From Oscillospiraceae bacterium (GTDB taxonomy: Bacteria; Bacillota; Clostridia; Oscillospirales; CAG-272), in assembly GCA_015063655.1 (NCBI GenBank), contig SVTU01000024.1, forward strand, positions 1 through 14,016: DNA of 14,016 nucleotides, read 5' to 3'. Shown piece after piece: positions 7,053-14,016 of the stretch. Each line of letters opens with the position of its first letter. The stretch's first letter is position 1. The notes under the pieces are model-generated. The model made no database searches. It was not told where the DNA came from and worked only from the letters and a program-made list of their open reading frames with translations. A program made the position numbers and the translations under genes.

Positions 7053-10000
7053 ATGAAGGAATTTGTTCATTTGCATTTGCACAGTGAATACAGCCTTCTT
7101 GACGGTGCTTGTCGTATCAAGGATATTCCGCACCGTGCCGCAGAATGCGGCCACCATGCTGTGGCACTGACCGACCACGGTGTGATGTACGGTGCGGTTG
7201 CTTTTTACCGTGCCTGCCAGGAGGAGGGAATTCAGCCCATTATCGGCTGTGAGGTCTACGTTGCTCCCTCGTCCCGCTTTGACAGAAGCACGGGCGCAAA
7301 GCCTCACCACTTGGTGCTGCTGTGCGAGAATGAGACGGGCTATCACAACCTGTGCTATATGATCTCCCGCGGCTTCACCGAGGGCTTTTATTCCAAGCCC
7401 CGTGTGGATATGGAGCTTTTGCGTGCTCACCATGAGGGGCTGATTGCTCTGTCGGGCTGTCTGGCGGGAAGGATACCCTCCCTGCTGTCGCAGGGAAGCT
7501 ACGATGCCGCACGGGAATATGCCCTTGAGATGAAGCAGATCTTTGGGCGTGACCGCTTCTATATCGAAATACAAAACCACGGTTTGAACGAGCAGGTGCA
7601 GATCATGGAAAGCCTTGTTGGCTTGGCACGTGAATGCGACTTGGAGCTGGTGGCAACCAACGACTGTCACTATCTGCGCCGAGAGGATGCCGAGATGCAG
7701 GCTGTGCTGATGTGCGTGCAAACGGGTAACGTCATCACCGACGGCCGCCCCATCGGCTTTGAGACGGACGAGTTTTACTATAAGACCACCGATGAGATGC
7801 GCATGCTCTTTGGCAAATACGAGGGGGCATTGGAGAACACCGTCCGCATTGCCGACCGTTGCCAATTTGCCTTTTCCTTTGACGTGCCGAAGCTCCCCAC
7901 CTTTCCGACCCCGCACGGGGAGAGCGCCGAGCAGTATTTGATCATGCTGTGCGAAAAGGGCTGGCAGGCTCGCCTTGCCGCCAAGCGTCTCGACTTTGAC
8001 AATCACACCGAGGAGGAATATCGCTCACGCCTTTCTTATGAGCTTTCCGTTATCAAAAGCATGGGCTTTTGCGACTATTTCCTCATCGTTCAGGATTACG
8101 TAAACTTTGCCAAATCCCATCAAATTCCCGTAGGCCCCGGGCGTGGCTCGGGAGCGGGAAGCCTTGTGGCGTATCTGACGGGAATTACCGACGTTGATCC
8201 CATTGCGTTTGATCTGCTCTTTGAGCGATTCCTCAATCCCGAGCGTGTCAGCATGCCCGATATTGACGTAGACTTCTGCTATAACCGCCGTGATGAGGTC
8301 ATTGGATACATGATCGACAAATACGGCTCGGATCACGTGTCGCAGATCGTGGCGTTCGGTACGCTGGCGGCAAGAGCGGCTGTGCGTGACGTGGGACGTG
8401 CGCTCGGTATGTCGTATGCCGACGTGGACGCCGTTGCCAAGATGATTCCCCAGGATCACGGCATTTCGCTTGCAGATGCCATGAAGAGCAAGCGCTTGCG
8501 TGAGATGTATGAGTCCTCGGAGAAGACGAGAAAGCTGTTGGATCTCGCCTGTGCCGTGGAGGGCATGCCCCGAAACATTACGGTGCATGCGGCGGGGCTT
8601 GTGGTGACAGACCGCCCCGTTTCGGACTATCTGCCCCTGGCCACCAGCAACGATACCGTGGTCACGCAGTACGATATGGATGTGGTGGCGATGCTGGGGC
8701 TTTTGAAATTCGACTTTCTTGCTCTGCGTTATCTCACCATCATCGATGATGCCTGCCGTTCCATACGGAAGCATAAGCCTCGCTTTGATATCGAAAAAAT
8801 ATCCCTAAAGGACGCCAAGACCTATGGGCTGATCGCCAAGGGTAACACGCTCGGCGTGTTTCAGCTGGAGTCCTCGGGCATGCGCCAGGTGCTGACGGAG
8901 CTTGCTCCCGACCGCTTCGACGACATCATTGCCGCCATTGCGCTATACCGCCCCGGGCCTATGGATTCTATCCCCAAATACATCGAGGCACGCCATCACC
9001 CCGAGCGCACGGAGTATCTCATTCCCGAGCTTGAACCGATCCTGTCCTCTACCTATGGATGTACCGTGTACCAGGAGCAGGTCATGAGCATTTGCCGTGA
9101 CATTGCGGGCTTTACGTACGGGCATGCCGACGTGGTGCGACGAGCCATGTCCAAGAAAAAGGGTGAGGCTCTGCGTGCCGAAATGGATGCCTTTCTTGAC
9201 GGTGCGGAGGAGAAGGGTATTGACCGAGGCGTGGCGCAAACGCTGTTTGACGATATGTCGTCCTTTGCCAACTACGCCTTCAATAAGAGCCATGCCGCCG
9301 CCTATGCGGTGATCTCTTACCGAACGGCGTACCTCAAGGCGCATTATCCCTGCGAATATATGGCCGCCCTGATGACCTCGGTGCTGGGCAATCTGACCAA
9401 GCTTGCCGAGTACATCGCCGAGGCGGCACGCTACGGTATTCAGGTCCTGCCGCCGAGCGTCAATCACAGCGGTATGACCTTTACGCCCTGCGACGGCAAC
9501 ATTTTGTTCGGCCTTTTGGCTCTAAAGAACGTGGGCAAGCAGTTTTTACAGCGGATCATCGACGAGAGAAGCCACGGTCCCTTTACGGGGCTTGACGATT
9601 TTATCGAAAGGCTGTCTGCTGTGGAGATCAACCGCCGTATGGTGGAGGCCATGATCAAATCGGGTAGCTTTGACGGGCTTGGTGTGACCAGAAGCAGTAT
9701 GCTTGCCTCGTATGATCGACTGATCGATATTCACGTGCAGAAGAACCGCAACAACGTGGAAGGACAGCTGGATATGTTCTCTATGCTCTCTTCCGCCCAG
9801 GTTGCCAAGCCCACCTTCGCCTTCCCGAATTTGCCCGAGATTTCGGTGCGTGAGCGGCTGATGATGGAAAAGGAATGCTCGGGTATGTTCTTCTCGGGGC
9901 ATTTGCTGGATTCCTACTCCCGCCACGCCGATCGCTATGCCGTGCATAGCATTGCCACTTTGCTGGATGAGGAAAACGTGGTGGATCGCATGCCCGTGCG

Positions 10001-10562
10001 CATTGCCGCTATGATCGATAAGGTCAGCGTCAAATCCACGAGAAAGAATGAAAAAATGGCGTTCTTCCGTGTGGAGGACCGCTACGGTGACATTGAGTGC
10101 ATTGCCTTTGCCGCCTCGTACGAGCGGTATGCGCATATGATTCGTGTGGACAATGCCGTCTTCATTGAGGGCATGTTGTCCTTGCGTGAGGATGAAGAGC
10201 CCAAGATCATGGTGCGCTTGATGGAAACGCTGGTGGATAACGATGCCTACGATGCGTATATGGCACGCAAAAAGCAGCAGGATCCGCCTCCCACCCGTTC
10301 AGCGCGAGGAAGCGTTGTCACGCTGACGGAGAAAGCGGATCAGAAGTATGAGAAGCTGTATCTGCGTGTACCCTCTATGGATAGCCGAGAATACCGCAAG
10401 GCCCTTAATCTTGTGGGTATCTTTGAGGGGGAGTCCGAGGTTATCTTTTATGACGTGTCAAGCGGTCGGTATCTGCCCGCCAAGCAGGGAGCGGAGATCA
10501 CCCAATACCTGCTGCGGGAGCTTAGCGCCTTGCTCGGCAAGGATAACGTCGTTCCCAAATAA
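7053..10562 (+). CDS. dnaE: DNA polymerase III subunit alpha, DnaE
   Basis: C-family replicative DNA polymerase of 1169 residues, the usual size for DnaE. The N-terminal PHP domain begins HLHLHSEYSLLDG (6-18). The palm has GPGRGSGAGS (361-370), PDIDVDF (402-408; catalytic Asp403 and Asp405) and KFDFL (third catalytic Asp554). A fingers/HhH region lies at about 780-876, the beta-clamp-binding motif QLDMF at 905-909, an OB-fold at about 980-1055, and a C-terminal domain ends the protein. The start ATG 7053 has GGAGGTG at 7041-7047. In Bacillota DnaE works alongside PolC in lagging-strand synthesis. The gene follows the sugar cassette by 33 bp with no promoter seen in the gap, so at least part of its transcription probably comes from the promoter at 3119. 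It ends 3 bp from the stop of the convergent gene. Confidence 0.98.
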   Translation: MKEFVHLHLHSEYSLLDGACRIKDIPHRAAECGHHAVALTDHGVMYGAVAFYRACQEEGIQPIIGCEVYVAPSSRFDRSTGAKPHHLVLLCENETGYHNLCYMISRGFTEGFYSKPRVDMELLRAHHEGLIALSGCLAGRIPSLLSQGSYDAAREYALEMKQIFGRDRFYIEIQNHGLNEQVQIMESLVGLARECDLELVATNDCHYLRREDAEMQAVLMCVQTGNVITDGRPIGFETDEFYYKTTDEMRMLFGKYEGALENTVRIADRCQFAFSFDVPKLPTFPTPHGESAEQYLIMLCEKGWQARLAAKRLDFDNHTEEEYRSRLSYELSVIKSMGFCDYFLIVQDYVNFAKSHQIPVGPGRGSGAGSLVAYLTGITDVDPIAFDLLFERFLNPERVSMPDIDVDFCYNRRDEVIGYMIDKYGSDHVSQIVAFGTLAARAAVRDVGRALGMSYADVDAVAKMIPQDHGISLADAMKSKRLREMYESSEKTRKLLDLACAVEGMPRNITVHAAGLVVTDRPVSDYLPLATSNDTVVTQYDMDVVAMLGLLKFDFLALRYLTIIDDACRSIRKHKPRFDIEKISLKDAKTYGLIAKGNTLGVFQLESSGMRQVLTELAPDRFDDIIAAIALYRPGPMDSIPKYIEARHHPERTEYLIPELEPILSSTYGCTVYQEQVMSICRDIAGFTYGHADVVRRAMSKKKGEALRAEMDAFLDGAEEKGIDRGVAQTLFDDMSSFANYAFNKSHAAAYAVISYRTAYLKAHYPCEYMAALMTSVLGNLTKLAEYIAEAARYGIQVLPPSVNHSGMTFTPCDGNILFGLLALKNVGKQFLQRIIDERSHGPFTGLDDFIERLSAVEINRRMVEAMIKSGSFDGLGVTRSSMLASYDRLIDIHVQKNRNNVEGQLDMFSMLSSAQVAKPTFAFPNLPEISVRERLMMEKECSGMFFSGHLLDSYSRHADRYAVHSIATLLDEENVVDRMPVRIAAMIDKVSVKSTRKNEKMAFFRVEDRYGDIECIAFAASYERYAHMIRVDNAVFIEGMLSLREDEEPKIMVRLMETLVDNDAYDAYMARKKQQDPPPTRSARGSVVTLTEKADQKYEKLYLRVPSMDSREYRKALNLVGIFEGESEVIFYDVSSGRYLPAKQGAEITQYLLRELSALLGKDNVVPK

Positions 10563-10565
10563 TAC

Positions 10566-10955
10566 CTATTCCGTATAATCCTCTATGAGAGAGAGCAATT
10601 CTTGCTCTGAGGATACCGATATGCCCTCCCGAAGCAGAAGCTGATCTGCCTGCGGGAGGGTTTTCATATAGACCTCAATGATCTGCACGATCTTGCCCTC
10701 CTCGTCAAACACGGCAAGCTTATCGCCGTAGGCACGAAGCGTGCGGCAGTATGCGGGGGAGGGGGGCTGTGTGGCTTCGGTGTCACTTGAGGGCGGGGGA
10801 GCGGTCTGCGGAGTATCTGTTTCCACAGCACTCGTATCCGTTTCTTGCGGCAGCGGCGATACGGGACGGCGCAGAGCAAGGAGCAGGGCAACCAGCAGGA
10901 TCACGGTGAGCGTGGCAAAGCAGAGAGTGAGGGCAAAAAGGCGTTTGGTTTTCAT
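10566..10955 (-). CDS. Membrane-anchored protein with BofC C-terminal-like domain
   Basis: A 129-residue protein. A short basic N-terminus (MKTKR) leads into one hydrophobic helix (about 6-28). A Pro/Ser/Thr-rich linker (31-68) and a compact C-terminal domain (69-127) follow, containing YGDKLAVFDEEGK (76-88), EVYMKTLPQADQ (94-105), LREGI (108-112) and a final EQELLSLIEDY (117-127). This pattern resembles the BofC C-terminal domain. BofC in Bacillus is a forespore-secreted regulator of the SpoIVB protease, and proteins with only this domain plus an anchor are common in Clostridia, with no role I can name. The positive-inside rule places the domain outside the membrane. The start at 10955 is set by GGAGTG at 10961-10966 and the signal-anchor-like N-terminus; the longer in-frame start at 11078 would overlap the penicillin-binding protein gene. 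It is convergent with dnaE. Confidence 0.85.
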   Translation of the reverse strand: MKTKRLFALTLCFATLTVILLVALLLALRRPVSPLPQETDTSAVETDTPQTAPPPSSDTEATQPPSPAYCRTLRAYGDKLAVFDEEGKIVQIIEVYMKTLPQADQLLLREGISVSSEQELLSLIEDYTE

Positions 10956-10960
10956 AGTAT

Positions 10961-10966
10961 CACTCC
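10961..10966 (-). promoter_or_regulatory. Ribosome binding site deciding the BofC-like start
   Basis: On the minus strand GGAGTG lies 5 bases before the ATG at 10955. It supports the short form that begins with the basic, then hydrophobic N-terminus rather than the longer frame beginning at 11078. Confidence 0.7.
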
Positions 10967-11054
10967 ATCTTTTTTTCTTATTGTCACCCATATGGCGGTT
11001 AGATATTCCCAAACACGACCATAATAGGAAAAGAAAAAGCATGGAGGATAGAAC

Positions 11055-13511
11055 ATGAAGCGGATGTGGATCAAGCACTGGCTGTTGACGTTGGGCAAGG
11101 CTTTGGTAGTCCTTGCCTGCCTTTTGTGCAGCTTGCTGCTGGTGCTGGGGCTTGCCTTTGGCATATACGTGGAAAAGAATATTGATAAAACGGTAGATGA
11201 ATCGCTGTTTACCTCAGTCGGTACGGCAAGCATGACGCGCCTGTATCACTACGAATTTACCGACAGAGAAACCCGTGAGGGGACTGTCTCTGAGACGTAC
11301 GAGGAGCTGTACGGCGGGTATCGCTGTGAGTACGCACCGCTCTCCAGCATTCCCGAGGACATGGTCAATGCCTTTGTGAGCATTGAGGACAAACGGTTTT
11401 TCGAGCATAACGGTGTGGACTGGCTGAGAACGGCCTATGCAGGACTGAACTACGTATGCGGCTTTCGTGATAGCTTTGGCGGCTCTACCATTACGCAACA
11501 GCTGATTAAGAACGTGACGCAGGAGGACGAATACTCCTTTGACCGAAAGATCACCGAGATCTTCCGTGCCAGAGATCTTGAACGCAAAATGGAGAAGGAG
11601 GAGATCCTTGAGCTGTATCTCAACGTCATCAACCTCTCACAGGGCTGCTACGGTGTGGGAGCGGCGGCAGGGTATTACTATGCCTGCGACGTCAGCGAGC
11701 TGACCTTAGGCGAATGCGCCAGCATTGCCGCTATCACGAACAATCCGTCATATTACGACCCGCTTCGTCACCCCGAGCAAAACAGGCAAAGACGGGATCT
11801 GATCTTAGAGGCGATGTATGAGCAGGGCTATATTTCAAGGGAGGAATGCGATGAGGCGCTCGCCACGCCCGTAGCGGTGCGGCCGCCCAAGGAGGATGCC
11901 CTCAAAAGCACCAATTCCTGGTATGCCGATATGGTGATCGAGGATGTGATCGCAGACCTGATGGCGATGGGCTACAATCGGCAAATGGCAAGCCTGAAGG
12001 TCTTTACGGGCGGTCTTGTCATTTATACCGCCATGGATGCCGAGGTACAGAGAACCGTGGAGCAGTATTATGCCGATGCCTCACATTTCGGGGCGGGGGG
12101 AGAGGAAGCACCGCAGTCCGCTATGATCGTGATCGATCCGAAAACGGGTGATATTCTCGGCGTGGCGGGTGCTGTGGGTGATAAGCGAGCCAACCGCATT
12201 CAGAATTTTGCCACACAGACACTGCGTCCCGCAGGCTCGGTCATCAAGCCCTTGTCGGTGTATGCCCCTGCCTTGGAGGAGGGCTTGATCACGTGGGCCA
12301 GTGTGTACGATGACGTTCCCGTGCGTTTCGGCGACAGAGAGGATGCAAGTCAAAGCAGCGCAACGCCCCCCGTGGCTTGGCCGAAAAATGCGACGGGGAC
12401 GTACAGAGGACTGACCAATATCCACTATGCCGTGGAAAACTCGGTCAATACGGTGGTGGTGCGGGTGCTGCAGGATCTTGGCGTTGAAAATTCTTTTCGC
12501 TTCACCAAGAACACCCTTCACATGAAGAGCCTCATTGAGGAGAAGCGGTTGCCCGACGGTCGGGTGGTAACCGATTGCGACCTGGCCGCCCTGGCCTTGG
12601 GGCAGTTTAATTATGGCGTGACGGTGCGGGAGGTGACGGCGGCCTACTCCATTTTTGCCAATCAGGGGATATACAACGATACCCGTTCCTATCTCCGTGT
12701 CACCGATGCGCAGGGGTATGATATTCTGAGCAAGCCGTATCACGGGGAGACGGTGCTGTCCGAGGAGAATGCTGCGCTGATGAACAAGATGCTGGAGGGC
12801 GTGATACGAGAGGGAACGGCCAAGTCTGCAACCTTAGATGAAACGGTGAGCTGTGCGGGCAAAACGGGCACGACGCAAAACAACTGTGACAGATGGTTCA
12901 TCGGCTATTCTCCCCATTATATCTGCGGGGTGTGGTACGGCTATGAATATCCGCAGGCGTTGCCGACGGACAGTAAGAATATCTGCATACGGGTGTGGGA
13001 TGAGGTGATGAAGAGCTTGCATGCCGATACGGATAACAGCCAAGACTTTGCCGAGGCCGCTGGCATCGTGACGGTATCCTATTGCCGCGACTCGGGTCTG
13101 CTACCAACCTCGGCCTGCCGTGCGGATGCACGGGGTGACCGCACCGAGGAGGGGTATTTTGCCGATGGCACCCAGCCCACAGAGTATTGCACCTGCCATG
13201 TCATGGCTGCGTACGATACCAAGCACGGCGGTGTGGCCGACCCCGATTGCGATCCCGTCAACGTCAAACGAATAGGCATGATCACCGTCATGCGAAGCTT
13301 CCCCGTGCAGGTCACGGTGACGGATGCTCAGTACGTGTGGCGGTTGCTTCCCAAGGACGTTCAGCCTTCCACCGATCCTGCCTCCCCCTTCTTTGCCAAC
13401 ATGATAGAGGCAGGCACGTACGTGGGCATCAGCCCGTCGCAGGAGCAGTTTAATCGCTATTGCCGATACGATTTCCACTATGTGAATTGGCTCAAGAGAC
13501 AGGAAGAATAG
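11055..13511 (+). CDS. Class A penicillin-binding protein (glycosyltransferase/transpeptidase), PBP1A-like
   Basis: Bifunctional peptidoglycan synthase of 818 residues, anchored in the membrane by one helix (about 14-38) with its catalytic domains outside. The GT51 domain shows SIEDKRFFEHNGVDW (109-123; catalytic Glu111), GGSTITQQLIKN (142-153) and KEEILELYLN (181-190), followed by QGCYGVGAAAGYYY. The penicillin-binding transpeptidase domain has the SxxK box in GSVIKP (Ser395, Lys398), SVN (463-465) and KTGTT (603-607). After it comes a tail with DSGLLPTSAC and CTCH, a cysteine-bearing element often seen in Bacillota enzymes. The start ATG 11055 has GGAGG at 11043-11047. It is divergent from the BofC-like gene across 99 bp; only weak promoter matches were seen there (TTGTCA at 10981, CATAAT at 11020, badly spaced). 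All catalytic motifs are intact. Its partner in the cell is unknown. Confidence 0.96.
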   Translation: MKRMWIKHWLLTLGKALVVLACLLCSLLLVLGLAFGIYVEKNIDKTVDESLFTSVGTASMTRLYHYEFTDRETREGTVSETYEELYGGYRCEYAPLSSIPEDMVNAFVSIEDKRFFEHNGVDWLRTAYAGLNYVCGFRDSFGGSTITQQLIKNVTQEDEYSFDRKITEIFRARDLERKMEKEEILELYLNVINLSQGCYGVGAAAGYYYACDVSELTLGECASIAAITNNPSYYDPLRHPEQNRQRRDLILEAMYEQGYISREECDEALATPVAVRPPKEDALKSTNSWYADMVIEDVIADLMAMGYNRQMASLKVFTGGLVIYTAMDAEVQRTVEQYYADASHFGAGGEEAPQSAMIVIDPKTGDILGVAGAVGDKRANRIQNFATQTLRPAGSVIKPLSVYAPALEEGLITWASVYDDVPVRFGDREDASQSSATPPVAWPKNATGTYRGLTNIHYAVENSVNTVVVRVLQDLGVENSFRFTKNTLHMKSLIEEKRLPDGRVVTDCDLAALALGQFNYGVTVREVTAAYSIFANQGIYNDTRSYLRVTDAQGYDILSKPYHGETVLSEENAALMNKMLEGVIREGTAKSATLDETVSCAGKTGTTQNNCDRWFIGYSPHYICGVWYGYEYPQALPTDSKNICIRVWDEVMKSLHADTDNSQDFAEAAGIVTVSYCRDSGLLPTSACRADARGDRTEEGYFADGTQPTEYCTCHVMAAYDTKHGGVADPDCDPVNVKRIGMITVMRSFPVQVTVTDAQYVWRLLPKDVQPSTDPASPFFANMIEAGTYVGISPSQEQFNRYCRYDFHYVNWLKRQEE

Positions 13512-13570
13512 AAGCGGTATGCTTTCCCACACAAATCAAAAAAACAGGGGCTGTCATATTTGACAAGACC

Positions 13571-13679
13571 GAAAAAGTCCGTAAAAAAGCAAAAAACCAT
13601 CTCAGATGCGCCTGAAGCGTAAATGAGACAGCTCTAAGGTAGAAATCCTTGCGGATTTCAAAATCTATCGGACTTTTTC
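13571..13679. repeat. 11-bp perfect inverted repeat enclosing 87 bp
   Basis: GAAAAAGTCCG (13571-13581) is the exact reverse complement of CGGACTTTTTC (13669-13679). The enclosed segment holds the hairpin GAAATCC-TTGC-GGATTTC (13642-13659) and TGAGACAGCTCT (13624-13635), a degenerate inverted copy of the AGAGGCTGTCTCA element found at the right end of the module. The arms could close a long multi-branched RNA or DNA structure. Confidence 0.75.
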
Positions 13680-13682
13680 TAC

Positions 13683-13737
13683 CGCCGTTTCGGGGACTCG
13701 TCGTACCTTTGTACGCCTATCGTCCCCGAGAACGACG
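13683..13737. repeat. Long hairpin with CGGGGAC/GTCCCCG core
   Basis: CGGGGAC (13691-13697) pairs with GTCCCCG (13722-13728). The stem extends outward through CGTTT (13686-13690) and AGAACG (13729-13734) with one bulged G, and roughly three more positions beyond with one mismatch. Inside it, CGTAC (13702-13706) pairs with GTACG (13711-13715) around a CTTT loop. It has no U-tract on either strand, so it is not an ordinary terminator. Confidence 0.7.
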
Positions 13738-13746
13738 CTTCTTGCT

Positions 13747-13811
13747 CAAATCTGCCTATCCCCTAAAGGGGCTGTCACATTTGGCAAGACCAAATCTGCC
13801 TATCCCCTAAA
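13747..13811. repeat. 21-bp direct repeat, two copies at 44-bp spacing
   Basis: The 21-bp sequence starting CAAATCTGCC and ending CCCCTAAA is present exactly at 13747-13767 and at 13791-13811. Each copy is followed directly by a GRGGCTGTC element, so the repeated unit is the 21-mer plus the start of the next hairpin. Confidence 0.85.
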
Positions 13812-13841
13812 AGAGGCTGTCTCAGCTTGAGACAGCCTCTT
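13811..13841 (-). terminator. 14-bp perfect hairpin, probable terminator of the minus-strand gene
   Basis: AAGAGGCTGTCTCA (13811-13824) pairs perfectly with TGAGACAGCCTCTT (13828-13841) around a 3-base loop. Read on the minus strand it lies 26 bases after the stop codon of the gene at the right edge, and the stem runs into TTTT, a short U-tract. On the plus strand the stem is followed by GTCATAT with no U-tract, so it would be a poor terminator for the penicillin-binding protein gene. Confidence 0.55.
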
Positions 13842-13867
13842 GTCATATAGAGGTATACTTTTTTGTT

Positions 13868-14016
13868 TTACAGCGGAAGTCTTGACAGTTCCGTACAGCG
13901 ACCTGCGGCGGTGGCATATACGAGAAGGCGGGTGCAGGGACGCAAAAAGAGCTTTTCGGCCGCCACGGCGTAATAGGATAGCTGGCGGGCGTGCTTCTGT
14001 TGCATTTTTTCGTGCA
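13868..14016 (-). CDS. C-terminal end of a nuclease-like protein, probably AddA (partial)
   Basis: On the minus strand one frame is open from the right edge to a TAA at 13868-13870, giving 48 visible residues that end TAAGRCTELSRLPL. The segment KHARQLSYYAVAAEKLF followed by CTRLLVYA has the pattern of a helix with QLxxY and then a hydrophobic strand. This is how the C-terminal nuclease domain of AddA (helicase-nuclease subunit for double-strand-break repair) ends in Bacillota; other PD-(D/E)XK nuclease proteins can end similarly. The catalytic motifs and start lie outside the window. That it is coding is supported by amino-acid pattern, codon use like the neighbours and a hairpin terminator just after the stop. 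AddA identity is a tentative call from a short tail. Confidence 0.6.
   Translation of the reverse strand, partial: HEKMQQKHARQLSYYAVAAEKLFLRPCTRLLVYATAAGRCTELSRLPL

Larger units (their letters stand above)
13546..13841. repeat. Composite structured repeat module (possible non-autonomous mobile element)
   Basis: The only stretch over 300 bases without a gene (13512-13867) is mostly filled by this module. GRGGCTGTC occurs three times in direct orientation (13547-13555, 13768-13776, 13813-13821) and once inverted near the right end (GACAGCCTC, 13831-13839), so the outer ends form an imperfect inverted repeat. Inside are an 11-bp inverted repeat, at least two further hairpins and a 21-bp direct repeat. 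No open frame of note is present and no target-site duplication is visible. The sequence GGGGCTGTC with inverted ends resembles tips of some insertion sequences, so a MITE-like origin is possible; an array of intergenic RNA hairpins is the alternative. This is inference from structure alone. Confidence 0.55.

Noticed and set aside
6891..8774. Long minus-strand open frames (371 and 249 codons) opposite dnaE and the end of the glycosyltransferase gene
   Set aside because: They run antisense to strongly supported genes, have no recognisable domains, and such open antisense frames are expected from biased codon use in GC-rich coding sequence.
10956..11054. Promoters in the divergent gap between the BofC-like gene and the penicillin-binding protein gene
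   Set aside because: TTGTCA at 10981 and CATAAT at 11020 are too far apart to form one promoter and neither has a good partner; minus-strand matches are no better. Promoters must exist nearby but cannot be placed.
10956..11078. Longer start of the BofC-like gene at 11078
   Set aside because: It would overlap the penicillin-binding protein start, and a good ribosome site and a signal-anchor-like N-terminus mark the ATG at 10955.
13512..13545. Terminator directly after the penicillin-binding protein gene
   Set aside because: Only a 4-bp AAGC/GCTT stem (13513-13525) without a U-tract is seen, too weak to call.
13747..13841. Possible CRISPR array from the two 21-bp repeats
   Set aside because: There are only two copies, the sequence between them is itself part of the repeat module, and no cas genes are present.

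Overview
The window looks like a chromosomal segment from a Clostridia-type member of the Bacillota (Firmicutes), probably an uncultured gut lineage; no species can be named from the sequence. The evidence is a whiA homologue, a murB-whiA-dnaE core neighbourhood, a BofC C-terminal-type protein, canonical AGGAGG-type ribosome binding sites, a textbook housekeeping-sigma promoter, and a class A penicillin-binding protein with the cysteine-bearing tail common in this phylum. No phage, insertion sequence transposase, CRISPR array, tRNA or rRNA was seen.

Layout. Positions 3-2394 (+): the 3' end of a HAD-family YjjG-like nucleotidase, then murB (cell-wall precursor synthesis) overlapping it by 8 bp, then whiA 9 bp later. 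An unrecognised membrane-anchored protein follows at 2484-3080. Positions 3119-10562 (+): a strong promoter with a hairpin at the expected 5' end of its transcript leads into rfbF, rfbG, an extended-SDR epimerase/reductase, a GtrB-like glycosyltransferase with two C-terminal membrane helices, and the replicative DNA polymerase gene dnaE. The gaps are 1, 69, 15 and 33 bp, and there is no strong terminator. Positions 10566-10955 (-): a small membrane-anchored protein with a BofC C-terminal-like domain, convergent with dnaE with only 3 bp between the stop codons. Positions 11055-13511 (+): a class A penicillin-binding protein, divergent from the BofC-like gene. Positions 13512-13867: gene-free but full of nested inverted and direct repeats. 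Positions 13868-14016 (-): the C-terminal end of a further gene running off the right edge, most like AddA.

How it fits together. murB and the penicillin-binding protein act at the start and end of peptidoglycan synthesis. rfbF and rfbG make CDP-glucose and then CDP-4-keto-6-deoxyglucose. The SDR probably reduces or epimerises this, and the glycosyltransferase probably loads a sugar onto a lipid carrier for a surface glycan. That cassette sits between whiA and dnaE, so dnaE appears to share its transcript.

Most of the window is ordinary core genome. The less ordinary parts are the structured repeat module at 13546-13841, the rfbF leader, the placement of the sugar cassette, the missing rapZ/yvcK between murB and whiA, and a few residue-level features. 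No convincing new biological system was found.
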